A DNA stretch of 54,527 nucleotides from the NCBI GenBank assembly GCA_002422545.1, contig DIWF01000035.1, positions 3,452-57,978 on the forward strand, in the 5' to 3' direction. Below are positions 34,421-44,027 of this stretch, one piece after another. The DNA comes from Firmicutes bacterium UBA6113. GTDB lineage: Bacteria > Bacillota > Clostridia > Tissierellales > Sedimentibacteraceae. Made by a program: the position numbers and the translations under genes. The notes under the pieces were generated by a model. The model made no database searches. It worked only from the letters and a program-made list of their open reading frames with translations, and was not told the DNA's origin. Each line of letters opens with the position of its first letter. The first letter of the stretch is position 1.

Positions 34421-35409
34421 AGCACTTCCTCCTTGTCTTCGTTGTCGTACAGCCAGCAAGCAATTCTGTGTTCACCTTCAAGAACAATTTCTTCTGGAAA
34501 AGATTTTTTGCAAATATCCATTGCTTTTTCGCACCTTGGATGAAAAGGACATCCTTCAGGCAATTTGCTCAGGTCAGGAACATTTCCTGGAATGACATGC
34601 AGTCTTGTGCTTGATGTTGCCATATCCGGCTTGGAACATATGAGACCTATGGTGTAAGGATGTTTGGGATTCTTGAATATGTCTATTACCGTTGCTACTT
34701 CCACAACCTTTCCGGCATACATGACCATTACGCGGTCACTCATTTCTGCAATTACTCCAAGGTCGTGAGTGATAAAAATTATAGATGCATTTATTTTTTG
34801 CTTAAGTTCGTTCATAAGGTCCAGTACCTGGGCTTGGATTGTTACATCCAGTGCTGTAGTAGGTTCATCAGCGATCAGGAGTCTTGGTTCACATGCCAGT
34901 GCCATTGCAATCATTGCCCTCTGACGCATGCCTCCTGACAGGGCAAATGGATAGTCATCAACTACACGTTCGGGATTTGGAATTTTCACCAGTTCAAGCA
35001 TTTTTATGCTTTCTTTGTAAGCTTCATCCTTGGTCATGCCTCTATGAAGCATCATGGTTTCGCTTATTTGTCTTCCTATTTTAAAAATCGGGTTTAAGGA
35101 TGTCATGGGTTCCTGGAATATGAAAGATATATCATTTCCTCTTATTTCTCTGATTCTTTGATCGGAGACTTTTAACATGTCTTCTCCGTTAAAAAATATT
35201 TCTCCTCCTTCATACTTGCCTGGAGGAGTTTCAACTAATCTTACCAATGACATACAGGTTATGCTCTTGCCGCAGCCTGATTCTCCGACTATGCCTAAAG
35301 TTTCCCCTTCATTTACATAAAAGCTGACATTATCGGCAGCTTTAACAACACCTCTGTCTGAATGGAAATAAGTTTTAAGGTTTTTTACCTCCAATAATAT
35401 TCTGCTCAT
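34417..35409 (-). CDS. oppD: Oligopeptide ABC importer ATPase (OppD/DppD type)
   Basis: First ATPase of the importer (330 aa). Walker A GESGCGKSI, Q-loop FIFQEPMTSLNP, signature LSGGMRQRAMIAMAL, Walker B LLIADEPTTALD and a C-terminal domain with the CPFHPRCEKAMDIC cysteine pattern. It follows oppC by 7 bases and overlaps oppF. OppD and OppF form the ATPase heterodimer. Confidence 0.93.
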   Translation of the reverse strand: MSRILLEVKNLKTYFHSDRGVVKAADNVSFYVNEGETLGIVGESGCGKSITCMSLVRLVETPPGKYEGGEIFFNGEDMLKVSDQRIREIRGNDISFIFQEPMTSLNPIFKIGRQISETMMLHRGMTKDEAYKESIKMLELVKIPNPERVVDDYPFALSGGMRQRAMIAMALACEPRLLIADEPTTALDVTIQAQVLDLMNELKQKINASIIFITHDLGVIAEMSDRVMVMYAGKVVEVATVIDIFKNPKHPYTIGLICSKPDMATSSTRLHVIPGNVPDLSKLPEGCPFHPRCEKAMDICKKSFPEEIVLEGEHRIACWLYDNEDKEEVL

Positions 35410-35416
35410 GATAACC

Positions 35417-36310
35417 TCATCTCTTCATTTTAGGGTCGATTGCATCTCGCATGCCATCACCCAGTATATTAAAGCACATAACAGAAATAAAAATACATAT
35501 GCCTGGAGGTATCCAATACCACCATTTTTGCTGGATAATAAGCGTGTTTCTTGCTTCTTGTATCATATTTCCCCATGTAGGTGTTGGTGGTGAAACACCG
35601 AGGCCTAAGAAACTCAATGATGTTTCAGTCAATATCACGCTTGCCATCCCAAGAGTTGCATAGACTATTACATAAGCAAGAACATTTGGCAGGAGGTGAC
35701 GAAATATTCTTCTGAAGTCACTTATGCCTAATGCTTCACATGCTTCCATGTATTCCATTTCCCTGAGTGTCAATATTTGACCCCTCACAATTCTTGCAAT
35801 GCTCGGCCAGCTCAGCAATGCAAGAACAATTATGAGATTTGTTACACTGTTTCCAAATACAGCCACAATGGTGATGCAAAACATCATGAACGGAAACGAC
35901 ATAAATATGTCTGCAAAGCGCATTATGACTATGTCAATAAAACCACCATAAAAACCGGATAAACTGCCTAAAACAACTCCTGTAACGCATTCCAGGGTTA
36001 CTACTGCCAGAGCAAGACCTAAGGATATTCTTCCTGCATAAAAAAGTCTCACAAACAAATCCCTGCCGATTTTATCTGTTCCAAGCCAGTGTTCAAAGCT
36101 GGGTGCCTGATCCCGGTTTTGCATATCTGTAGTTTCTATGGAATAATGGGATAATACAGGAACAAATACACACAGCGCAATTATAACAACAAGCAAATAC
36201 AAGCTTATCATAGCCATTTTATTTTTGCGGAGTCTGTAAAAAACTTCTCCCCAATAAGAAAGATTCTTGTGTGAACTTTCTGTGTTTTTTAGAACTTCAC
36301 TTTTTACCAT
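35417..36310 (-). CDS. oppC: Oligopeptide ABC importer permease (OppC/DppC type)
   Basis: Membrane subunit (297 aa) with a cytoplasmic N-terminus, a first membrane segment at about 35-55, an extracytoplasmic loop containing the OppC_N motif (HWLGTDKIGRDLF) and five further segments. The EAA loop, EACEALGISDFRRIFRHLLPN, docks the ATPases. It lies 12 bases after oppB. Confidence 0.93.
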   Translation of the reverse strand: MVKSEVLKNTESSHKNLSYWGEVFYRLRKNKMAMISLYLLVVIIALCVFVPVLSHYSIETTDMQNRDQAPSFEHWLGTDKIGRDLFVRLFYAGRISLGLALAVVTLECVTGVVLGSLSGFYGGFIDIVIMRFADIFMSFPFMMFCITIVAVFGNSVTNLIIVLALLSWPSIARIVRGQILTLREMEYMEACEALGISDFRRIFRHLLPNVLAYVIVYATLGMASVILTETSLSFLGLGVSPPTPTWGNMIQEARNTLIIQQKWWYWIPPGICIFISVMCFNILGDGMRDAIDPKMKR

Positions 36311-36322
36311 ATATGCACCGCC

Positions 36323-37288
36323 TTAATCGTATCTGATTCTTGGATCTGCAATTGCATAAAGTATGTCTGCTGCTAATGCGCCCATCAGCGTCAAAACTGC
36401 AAGCATTGCATTAATGCCAAGAATCAACGGATAATTTCTTGTCATGGTTGCTTCAACAGAAATTTTACCCAGTCCCGGGAGGGCAAAAATTGTTTCAGTT
36501 ACAACAGCACCTGACAACAGTGAAGGTATCCAGAAGCCAAGGAGAGTTATTATGGGAATGACTGCATTTCTGAAGGCGTGTCTGTAAATAACGGTTTTTT
36601 CCTTAAGCCCCTTTGCACGTGCTGTTCTAATGTAATCCTGCTTTATCACTTCAAGCATGCTAGAACGAGTGTAACGCATGAAGCTTGCAGTAGAGCCAAG
36701 GCCAAGAACAATGCTTGGCAAAACAAGATGCCATGCAACGTCCAATGCCTTATCAACAGGATTAGTTGACATGAGCAGAGGGTTCTTAAGCCCGAATAAC
36801 GGGAAAATCTGAACATCAACTGCAAAATTTTTTAAAAGCAGCAGTCCGAAGAAAAATGACGGGATGCTTATACCTATGAACGACACAACTGTAAGGATGT
36901 TGTCAGTAATGCTGTATTGTTTTGTAGCACTTATTACACCTGCAGGTATGCCGATTATTACCGAAATAGCTAAGGAAACAAGGGATAAGAGCAGTGTGGG
37001 TCCCACATAATCTTTCATAACTTCCACAACAGGTTTTTTGTGGTTGATGGAATAGCCGAGATTTCCGTGAAGGGCTTCTCCTATCCAGTTTACAAATCTT
37101 TCATACCAAGGAATGTCAAGTCCCAGCTTTTGAGCCAATTCTGCTTTTTGTTCAGGTGTCATCTTAGGAATCATCATGTTTGAAACCGGAGTACCGGGGG
37201 CTTGCTCAAGTATGAAAAACAATATAAATAAAATTCCTATAAAAACAGGAATCATCTGAATAATGCGCCTGATAATGTAGTTTTTCAT
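36323..37288 (-). CDS. oppB: Oligopeptide ABC importer permease (OppB/DppB type)
   Basis: Membrane subunit (321 aa) beginning MKNYIIRRIIQMIPVFIGI, the standard OppB/DppB N-terminus. It has six membrane segments and the EAA loop TARAKGLKEKTVIYRHAFRNA. It forms the translocation pore with OppC. It follows oppA by 56 bases; no terminator is seen between them. Confidence 0.93.
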   Translation of the reverse strand: MKNYIIRRIIQMIPVFIGILFILFFILEQAPGTPVSNMMIPKMTPEQKAELAQKLGLDIPWYERFVNWIGEALHGNLGYSINHKKPVVEVMKDYVGPTLLLSLVSLAISVIIGIPAGVISATKQYSITDNILTVVSFIGISIPSFFFGLLLLKNFAVDVQIFPLFGLKNPLLMSTNPVDKALDVAWHLVLPSIVLGLGSTASFMRYTRSSMLEVIKQDYIRTARAKGLKEKTVIYRHAFRNAVIPIITLLGFWIPSLLSGAVVTETIFALPGLGKISVEATMTRNYPLILGINAMLAVLTLMGALAADILYAIADPRIRYD

Positions 37289-37344
37289 AAAACCACCTCT
37301 TTCGTTTTATTTTAGAGAGGGGAGGAGTCCTCCCCCTGAATATA

Positions 37345-39045
37345 TTATTCTATGGTTATATTTTTCAAGCATTGATCCCAGGTTCTGAATGTTCCAAGAT
37401 CCATTCCTTTGACTCTGTTATTGATTCCCCATATTTCACTTCTGTAAGCAATGATTACATGAGGAATTTCATAGTTCATAATTTTTGCCCATTCCTTGTA
37501 AATTTCTGCTCTTTTTGCAGTATCAAATTCAGCTTTGCCTGCCTTAACAAGTTTCATGGCTTCAGCATTTTTGTAACCGGATGCATTAAAGCCTCCAGCA
37601 ACATATGCATCATCATCAAACAGTGCTCCTGATGGGTCAGGGTCTATATTTAATGAGAATCCCATTGTATAAATGTCAAAATCCTTTTCTCCGGGAGCTG
37701 CATCCATTGTTCGTGATGAAACTGTATCAAAGTCCATTAATTCTATTTCAAGTTCTACTCCTAATTGTTTCCACGTATCAGCTGCCATGCCTGACAATGT
37801 TCCCGGCCATGATGAATCAGTATATACCAGCCAGTTAACATGGAATTTTTCTCCATCCTTGTATCGGAAGCCGTCATTTCCCATTGTCCAGCCTGCTTCA
37901 TCCATCAATTGTGCTGCCTTAGCCATGTCAAACTTGTAAGCATTAAGTTCTGAAGAATCCGGGAATGCCCAGGATGAAGGAGAAATAGGAGCCATACCTA
38001 CAGTAGCCAAGCCTGCACCATATTGAGCTTCTATGAATGATTCTCTGTCAAGAGCATACATTAATGCCTGCCTAACTCTAACATCTGAAAGTTGCGGTTT
38101 TATAGTGTTAAAGCACATAAATGTGTATCCGTTTCCAAGGAAGTTAGCGATGCTTATATTTGATAGTGCTTCAGCAGCTTGAAGGTTTTCAGCACTTGAA
38201 GATATTTGTGCAAAATCTATTTGTTCAGTCTGCAGAGCAGAAAGTATGCTTTCATCAGGAACTTCGCTGATTAGGATACCATCAATTTTTGCTCCGTTAT
38301 CAGGATCCCAGTAATTTGTATTTTTCATAAGTTTAATAAATTGCTTTGGTTCCCAGCTGTCAAAAACCATCATGCCTGATCCTATAGGTTTTTCGTTTAA
38401 TGCAAGGAAATCTTCCCATGTATCAAAAGCATAATAATCTGAAGGCATTATGCCGTACAAGAAGCTTTCAATGTTTGCCGGTGCAGCTAAACCTTCTCCA
38501 AATGTAAATGATATTGTTTTGTCGTCTATTATTTTTATTCCTTCAAATGTATCTGATGCACCGCTGTGAAATTCTTCGTAACCAACCATACTGCTTACAG
38601 CATAAGCTCTAGGACCATTATAGTCCGGATGGGCAATTGTTTCATATGTAAAGGCTACATCTTCGGTGGTCAAATCTGAGCCATCGGAAAACTTTATTCC
38701 GTCTTTCAGTGTAAAGGTATAAGTTAGCTTATCCTCAGAAATTGTCCATTCTGCAAGGACGGGAACCATTTCGCCTTCTGCGTTGTTTGTAACAAGTTTT
38801 TCAAACAATATGTCTGCTACATAAGTGTCGTAAGTGTTGTCTGACATAATTGGATTAAATAATCCTCCAAATCCCGTACCGCCAAATTTTAAAATCTTGT
38901 CAGCCTTAGGTTCTTCAGCCGGCTGCTCAGCCGGTTTTTCCGGTTCTGACGGTGCAGGCTGAGCTGTCTGGCTTGTACAGCCTGCGAATAACATGATTAT
39001 CATCATTACAGATAAAATAAGTGATACTAACTTTCTTGCTTTCAT
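37345..39045 (-). CDS. oppA: Peptide-binding lipoprotein (SBP family 5, OppA/DppE type)
   Basis: Extracellular substrate-binding lipoprotein of the importer (566 aa). A signal peptide with lipobox LFAGC puts the lipidated cysteine at residue 23; Lgt (13383) would modify it. A low-complexity P/E/A linker follows (about 28-50), then the SBP_bac_5 fold. It is the first gene of oppABCDF, behind its own promoter and a leader of about 140 bases. Peptide length preference cannot be read from the sequence. Confidence 0.93.
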   Translation of the reverse strand: MKARKLVSLILSVMMIIMLFAGCTSQTAQPAPSEPEKPAEQPAEEPKADKILKFGGTGFGGLFNPIMSDNTYDTYVADILFEKLVTNNAEGEMVPVLAEWTISEDKLTYTFTLKDGIKFSDGSDLTTEDVAFTYETIAHPDYNGPRAYAVSSMVGYEEFHSGASDTFEGIKIIDDKTISFTFGEGLAAPANIESFLYGIMPSDYYAFDTWEDFLALNEKPIGSGMMVFDSWEPKQFIKLMKNTNYWDPDNGAKIDGILISEVPDESILSALQTEQIDFAQISSSAENLQAAEALSNISIANFLGNGYTFMCFNTIKPQLSDVRVRQALMYALDRESFIEAQYGAGLATVGMAPISPSSWAFPDSSELNAYKFDMAKAAQLMDEAGWTMGNDGFRYKDGEKFHVNWLVYTDSSWPGTLSGMAADTWKQLGVELEIELMDFDTVSSRTMDAAPGEKDFDIYTMGFSLNIDPDPSGALFDDDAYVAGGFNASGYKNAEAMKLVKAGKAEFDTAKRAEIYKEWAKIMNYEIPHVIIAYRSEIWGINNRVKGMDLGTFRTWDQCLKNITIE

Positions 39046-39080
39046 TTTACATTCCCTCCACTTTTATTATTTTTATAAAT

Positions 39081-39111
39081 ACAATTCATAGCAACGATTG
39101 GCTAGAATTGT
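39081..39111 (-). promoter_or_regulatory. Hairpin in the oppA leader
   Basis: On the minus strand, ACAATTCTAGC pairs with GCTATGAATTGT with a one-base bulge. It lies in the predicted 5' leader, about 35 bases before the start codon. No known riboswitch core was recognised. Confidence 0.45.
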
Positions 39112-39193
39112 ATATATTCTAAGAAAGTTTTAAAATTTGTTGCATTAAATTCAGAGAATGGATAATATTGTAAGAAAAACGTTTGCATATTAT

Positions 39194-39222
39194 ATTATAA
39201 CTTAAACAAAATTTTAAGTCAA
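39194..39222 (-). promoter_or_regulatory. Promoter of the opp operon
   Basis: Read on the minus strand: TTGACT (39222-39217), a 17-base spacer and TATAAT (39199-39194). The 39046-39427 gap holds this, the oppA leader and the metF promoter. No SAM riboswitch core was seen. Confidence 0.75.
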
Positions 39223-39370
39223 ATTTAATTATTACATTGTTTATACTAATTTTTACTTAAGTATCTATTTATATGATAAAAACAGTCGCAATATGCAGAC
39301 ATAAGAGAATTGAGAAAATCTTAAAGAATAATTATAAATAAATGTAGTAAATAATTATTTTTCAATTTGG

Positions 39371-39399
39371 TTTACAGTTTCAAGTGCTTATGTTATAAT
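39371..39399 (+). promoter_or_regulatory. Promoter of metF-metH
   Basis: TTTACA (39371-39376), a 17-base spacer and TATAAT (39394-39399). The leader is only about 20 bases long, too short for an S-box. Confidence 0.75.
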
Positions 39400-39427
39400 A
39401 GTCAAAAATTAAAAAGGAGCAAGGACA

Positions 39428-40309
39428 ATGCATATTACTGACATTTTTAATAAAAAGAAATTTGTTTTTTCTTTTGAAATATTTCCGCCTAAAGCAACTT
39501 CATCCATAGATACAATTTATAAGACACTGGAGTCATTAAGCGACTTAAGGCCTGATTATATAAGCGTTACATATGGAGCAGGAGGAGGAAGCAATCAAAA
39601 CAAGACAAGAGAAATTTCTTCGCTCATTAAAAACAAGTATGGCATTGAAGCCATGGCTCACCTCACTTGCATCCGTTCAACAAGCGAAGAAATAATCGAG
39701 ACGCTCAAAGATCTCAAGGAAGAAGGAATTGAAAATATTCTTGCCTTAAGAGGAGACATTCCCCTTGAGGAAGAAGTAAAGGGAGATTTTCAGCATGCTT
39801 CCGACCTGGCAGAGTTCATCAAGTCAAGGGACAACTTCGATTTGGGAGGAACCTGCTATCCGGAAGGTCACATAGACTGTAAAAATCTGGAGAAAGATGT
39901 TAAAAACCTTAAATTCAAAATTGAAGCAGGAGTAACGCACCTTACGACACAGCTTTTTTTTGATAACAATGATTTTTACAATTTCCTGAACCTTGCACAA
40001 AAGCACAATATTAATGTTCCTATACAGGCTGGAATCATGCCTCTCACAAACAAAAGCCAGATAGAAAGAATAGCATCATTAAGCGGTTCGAAAATTCCTG
40101 AAAAGTACATACAGATTATGAACAAGTTTGAAAATGACAAGGAGGCCATGGTGGATGCAGGAATAGCATATGCTTCCGAGCAAATAATTGATCTCATGGC
40201 AAACGGAGTTAACGGTGTGCACCTTTATACTATGAACAACCCTTATGTTGCAAGAAAAACACATAACAATATCATATCTCTGGTTCATTCTTTAAACAGA
40301 GAAATATAA
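39428..40309 (+). CDS. metF: Methylenetetrahydrofolate reductase
   Basis: Reduces 5,10-methylene-THF to 5-methyl-THF, the methyl donor for MetH (293 aa). It is a FAD-binding TIM barrel with FSFEIFPPKA near the N-terminus (catalytic glutamate), SVTYGAGG, HLTC, LALRGD and GVHLYTMN near the C-terminus, all typical of MetF. It lies 10 bases before metH on the same transcript. In anaerobes such MetF proteins can also serve one-carbon or acetogenic metabolism. Confidence 0.95.
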   Translation: MHITDIFNKKKFVFSFEIFPPKATSSIDTIYKTLESLSDLRPDYISVTYGAGGGSNQNKTREISSLIKNKYGIEAMAHLTCIRSTSEEIIETLKDLKEEGIENILALRGDIPLEEEVKGDFQHASDLAEFIKSRDNFDLGGTCYPEGHIDCKNLEKDVKNLKFKIEAGVTHLTTQLFFDNNDFYNFLNLAQKHNINVPIQAGIMPLTNKSQIERIASLSGSKIPEKYIQIMNKFENDKEAMVDAGIAYASEQIIDLMANGVNGVHLYTMNNPYVARKTHNNIISLVHSLNREI

Positions 40310-40319
40310 GAGGTAAAAT

Positions 40320-42701
40320 ATGAATTTTAAAGAGTTTATCAAGAATAATCTTGTTTTGTTTGACGGCGCCATGGGCACTCAGCTTCAAAAGAAGGGTCTT
40401 AAGCTGAGGGAGGTTCCTGAAACGCTCAATATTGAACAAAGAGACATGATTGTAGAAATTCACAGAGAATATATTGAAGCTGGCTCCAATGTTGTAACAA
40501 CAAACACATTCGGTGCAAATGAAAAAAAACTACAGGCAACTGTCTATTCAGTTGAAGAAATAATTGATGCTGCAGTAAAGGCTGCAAGGGAAGCAATCGG
40601 AAGCAAAGAGGTTTTTGCAGCCCTTGACATAGGCCCAATTGGTGAACTTGTTGAACCCATGGGAAAACTTACATTTGATGAAGCCTATGAAATTTTTAAA
40701 AGGCAGGTTGTTCAGGGGGAAAAGTCAGGAGCAGATCTCATTCTCATCGAAACAATGACCGATCTGTATGAAATGAAGGCAGCATTATTGGCTGCAAAGG
40801 AAAACACAAATCTTCCTGTCTTTGCTACCATGTCATTTGAAAAGGACCACAGAACATTCACGGGGTGTCTTCCTTCAAGCATGGCAATAACACTGGAAGG
40901 ACTTGGTGCTGATGGAATAGGGATAAATTGTTCACTGGGACCCAAGGAAATAAGACCAATTGTGGAAGAACTGATGAACTGGACAAATCTTCCGGTGCTG
41001 GTACAGGCAAACGCAGGCCTTCCATCCGTTATTGAAGGAAAAACGCACTATGAAATAGGTCCGGAGGAATATTCAGATGATGCTCTTGGGTTCATCGGAC
41101 TTGGTGTATCTATGTTGGGAGGATGCTGCGGAACATCTCCTGAGTATATTCGTGAAATGAAAATGAAAATAAATAGGCTGGAAAAGGTTGAAAGATCAGA
41201 ACAAAGATTCCATGCCCTTTGTACGCCTTCAAATACAGTGCTTATCGATGGAGTAAGAGTAATCGGTGAAAGAATAAATCCAACAGGAAAAAAACTTCTT
41301 AAGGAAGCGTTGAAAAACAGCGACATGGATTACATTCTGAAGCAGGGAGTTTCTCAGACAGAAGCAGGAGCAGAAATCCTGGATGTGAATGTGGGACTCA
41401 GGGAAATAGACCAGAAAGAAATGATGATAAAGGTAGTAAAGGGTCTGCAGGCAGTTACAAATGCACCTATTCAAATAGATTCATCAGACAGGGATGTAAT
41501 TGAAGCAGGCTTAAGGTATGTAAACGGAAAGGCAATAGTTAATTCCGTAAACGGAGAAGACGAAGTGCTGGAAAGAATTTTACCTCTGGTTAAAAAATAC
41601 GGTGCTGCTGTTGTGGGACTTACCCTTGATGAAAGAGGAATTCCCGACAATGCTTTGGAACGCTTCAAAATAGCAGAAAAGATACTGAACAAGGCAATGG
41701 AGTACGGCATAAAGAAAGAAGATGTTTACATAGATACCCTGACTCTAACTTGCTCAGCTCAGCAAAAGGAAGTAGTAGAAACCATAAAGACATTGACAAT
41801 GATTAAGGAAAAACTTGGATTGAAAACTGTTCTTGGTGTTTCCAACATTTCATTCGGAATGCCAAACAGACCACTGATAAATGAAACTTTCCTTGCGATT
41901 GCCATGGCAGCAGGACTTGATCTTCCAATAATAAATCCAAACGATGAAGCCATGATGGATAAGGTGTATGCGTTCAACGTTCTTTATAACTATGACAAAG
42001 GCTCGGTAAAATACATCGAAAGATACAGTGATAAATCATCTGTAGAACCATCTCCTAAAAAGGGAAAAAAAGAAGAAACTCTTTATGACATGGTAGTAAA
42101 AGGCTTAAAGGAAAATGCTGCAGCCAAGACCAAATTACTTCTGGGTACAAAGACAGAGCTTGAAATAGTCAATGAATTTCTCATTCCGGCCCTTGATGTT
42201 GTGGGAAGTGATTTTGAAAAGGGAGTAATTTTCCTTCCGCAGCTCATTCAGTCAGCAGAAACCGTGAAGTTTTCCTTTGATGTATTGAAGGAAAGTCTCA
42301 AGAAAAATGAATCTGCCGGTATAAGCAACGGAAAAATTATTCTTGCAACTGTAAAGGGAGATATTCATGATATTGGAAAAAACATTGTAAAAGTTATACT
42401 TGAGAACTATAATTATGATATAATTGATTTGGGCAAGGATGTTTCTGCAGAAAAGATTGTTGAAGAGGCAAAAAAATATGCAGATGAAACAATAATCGTG
42501 GGATTGAGTGCCTTGATGACAACCACCATGAAAAGCATGGAAGATATAATCGAAGAACTTAGGGACAATGGCATCGACTGTCCTGTAATGGTCGGTGGAG
42601 CAGTACTGACTAAAGAATATGCAAAAAACATGGGTGCAGATTTCTACGCCAAGGATGCCAAGGAAGCAGTGGAAATAGCAAGAGAAGTGTTCAACAATTA
42701 A
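40320..42701 (+). CDS. metH: Cobalamin-dependent methionine synthase, without activation domain
   Basis: Transfers methyl from 5-methyl-THF via cobalamin to homocysteine. The 793 residues contain the homocysteine domain (about 1-290, zinc ligands C204, C269 and C270), the pterin-binding domain (about 310-560, starting VIGERINPTG), the cap (about 585-665) and the B12 Rossmann domain (about 670-793) with DIHDIG; H683 is the cobalt ligand. The C-terminal SAM-dependent reactivation domain of the roughly 1230-residue E. coli enzyme is absent, as in many anaerobes, so a separate activator should exist elsewhere. Confidence 0.95.
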   Translation: MNFKEFIKNNLVLFDGAMGTQLQKKGLKLREVPETLNIEQRDMIVEIHREYIEAGSNVVTTNTFGANEKKLQATVYSVEEIIDAAVKAAREAIGSKEVFAALDIGPIGELVEPMGKLTFDEAYEIFKRQVVQGEKSGADLILIETMTDLYEMKAALLAAKENTNLPVFATMSFEKDHRTFTGCLPSSMAITLEGLGADGIGINCSLGPKEIRPIVEELMNWTNLPVLVQANAGLPSVIEGKTHYEIGPEEYSDDALGFIGLGVSMLGGCCGTSPEYIREMKMKINRLEKVERSEQRFHALCTPSNTVLIDGVRVIGERINPTGKKLLKEALKNSDMDYILKQGVSQTEAGAEILDVNVGLREIDQKEMMIKVVKGLQAVTNAPIQIDSSDRDVIEAGLRYVNGKAIVNSVNGEDEVLERILPLVKKYGAAVVGLTLDERGIPDNALERFKIAEKILNKAMEYGIKKEDVYIDTLTLTCSAQQKEVVETIKTLTMIKEKLGLKTVLGVSNISFGMPNRPLINETFLAIAMAAGLDLPIINPNDEAMMDKVYAFNVLYNYDKGSVKYIERYSDKSSVEPSPKKGKKEETLYDMVVKGLKENAAAKTKLLLGTKTELEIVNEFLIPALDVVGSDFEKGVIFLPQLIQSAETVKFSFDVLKESLKKNESAGISNGKIILATVKGDIHDIGKNIVKVILENYNYDIIDLGKDVSAEKIVEEAKKYADETIIVGLSALMTTTMKSMEDIIEELRDNGIDCPVMVGGAVLTKEYAKNMGADFYAKDAKEAVEIAREVFNN

Positions 42702-42765
42702 TTATAAGCGGGGAGCAGGATATCATTAAATATTGTTCACGTTAATTTTAGTTCAGGGGTTTAAA

Positions 42766-43656
42766 ATGGAATTTAAAAATTGGTTAGATGAAAAAGTTTT
42801 AAAAATAGAAGAGTGTCTCCATACCATAATAAAGGAAGAAGACAATCCTCAAAAAGTAATTTACGAGGCCATGAATTACAGTCTCCTGTGCGGTGGAAAA
42901 AGACTTAGGCCTGTATTAATGCTTGGAACATATGAATTATTCAGGGACAACATGGAGGAAGTCATACCTTTTGCCTGTGCCATGGAGATGATACACACAT
43001 ATTCATTGATTCATGATGATTTGCCTGCCATGGACAATGACGATTACAGGCGGGGAAGATTGTCAAATCACAAGAAGTTCGGTGAAGCAACGGGAATTCT
43101 TGCAGGAGACGGACTTTTGAACAGAGCCTTTGAAACAGGGCTGGCAGCTGCCTTGAAGGGTAATCTTGAAATAACAAGTTCAGTTAAGGCACTTTATGAG
43201 ATTGCAAAATCTTCCGGAGCAAACGGAATGATAGGCGGTCAGATTGTGGACATATATGGCCATGACAAGATATCATCTGTTGAGGAGCTTAAATACATGT
43301 ATTCTCTCAAGACAGGTGCTATCATAAAAAGCAGCGTCAAAGCCGGTGCAATTTTAGGAGGGGCAGATGATAATCAGCTTAAGGCTCTTGAAACATATGC
43401 AGATAATATAGGAATAGCCTTTCAGATAGAAGATGACATTCTGGATGTGACAAGCACTCAGGAAAAACTGGGAAAGAAAATAGGAAGTGACATAGCAAAT
43501 GATAAAGTTACATATTTGTCCTTTTCATCAATAGAGCAGGCAAGAAAAGACGTTGAAAAGTTTACTCTAGAAGCAATAAAAAGCCTTGAAATGTTCGGCG
43601 ATAGAGCAAATTATCTCATAGAATTGGCAAAATATCTTACTAACAGGGACCACTGA
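42766..43656 (+). CDS. ispA: Polyprenyl (farnesyl/geranyl) diphosphate synthase
   Basis: Short-chain trans-prenyltransferase making FPP or GPP for undecaprenyl phosphate and other isoprenoids. I use ATG 42766 behind AGGGG rather than TTG 42733, giving 296 aa. The first aspartate-rich motif is DDLPAMDNDD, with the two-residue insert of bacterial FPP synthases; the second is DDILD. GGKRLRP binds IPP. It follows metH by 64 bases and is the last gene before the terminator. Confidence 0.94.
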   Translation: MEFKNWLDEKVLKIEECLHTIIKEEDNPQKVIYEAMNYSLLCGGKRLRPVLMLGTYELFRDNMEEVIPFACAMEMIHTYSLIHDDLPAMDNDDYRRGRLSNHKKFGEATGILAGDGLLNRAFETGLAAALKGNLEITSSVKALYEIAKSSGANGMIGGQIVDIYGHDKISSVEELKYMYSLKTGAIIKSSVKAGAILGGADDNQLKALETYADNIGIAFQIEDDILDVTSTQEKLGKKIGSDIANDKVTYLSFSSIEQARKDVEKFTLEAIKSLEMFGDRANYLIELAKYLTNRDH

Positions 43657-43663
43657 TTTATTT

Positions 43664-43727
43664 GAATTAAGAATTAAGAGTAAAGAACAATTAAAATGAA
43701 GAATGAAGAGTTAAGAATTAAGAATTT
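43664..43727 (+). repeat. Family D AT-rich repeat, copy D2
   Basis: GAATTAAGAATTAAGAG and GAGTTAAGAATTAAGAAT units separated by AAAGAACAATTAAAATGAAG. It starts 8 bases after the ispA stop and leads into a terminator. Copy D3, 250 bases on, is inverted. Confidence 0.65.
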
Positions 43728-43733
43728 CGGATA

Positions 43734-43756
43734 GGACAGCAAAGCTGTCCTTTTCT
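43734..43756 (+). terminator. Terminator after ispA
   Basis: GGACAGC (43734-43740) pairs with GCTGTCC (43744-43750), loop AAA, then TTTTCTTTTTT. Confidence 0.9.
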
Positions 43757-43805
43757 TTTTTAAAAAAATTATTTGACATTAGCGGTGAATTTGAAATCCC
43801 AGATT

Positions 43806-43880
43806 GCAGGGGAGGGCCTCGTGCCCTCCCGCATATTATATTGGATTAATAACACGGGCGGACACAAGATACGCCCCTAC
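43806..43880. repeat. Family A double-hairpin repeat, copy A4
   Basis: Ends GCAGGGG and CCCCTAC. Left stem GGGAGGGC/GCCCTCCC, right stem GGGCGGA paired with TACGCCC, which has one mismatch. Loops are CTCGT and ACAAG. It sits between two terminators in the convergent ispA-murC gap, where no gene is seen (43657-44015). Confidence 0.78.
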
Positions 43881-43937
43881 ATACAACCAATTTTAGGTTG
43901 TTTCTGAGCGAGGCGAAGTATCGTTGTATAATAAAAC

Positions 43938-43971
43938 AAAGAACAGGCATGCTTTGCATGCCTGTTCTTTC
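43938..43971 (-). terminator. Bidirectional terminator after murC
   Basis: AAAGAACAGGCATGC pairs perfectly with GCATGCCTGTTCTTT around a three-base loop. On the minus strand it is followed by TTTG and TTTT and terminates murC. Confidence 0.85.
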
Positions 43972-43973
43972 CA

Positions 43974-44027
43974 TTAATTCTTAATTCTTAATTCTTCACT
44001 CTTAATTCTTAATTATTAATTATTAAT
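43974..44027 (-). repeat. Family D repeat, copy D3, overlapping murC stop
   Basis: Read on the minus strand: ATTAATAATTAATAATTAAG then AATTAAGAGTGAAGAATTAAG. It supplies the final Asn-Asn-stop codons of murC (stop at 44016-44018). It is inverted relative to D2. Confidence 0.65.

Noticed and set aside
39046..39427. Possible SAM (S-box) riboswitch before metF-metH
   Set aside because: The metF leader is only about 20 bases and no S-box core sequence is visible on either strand of the gap.
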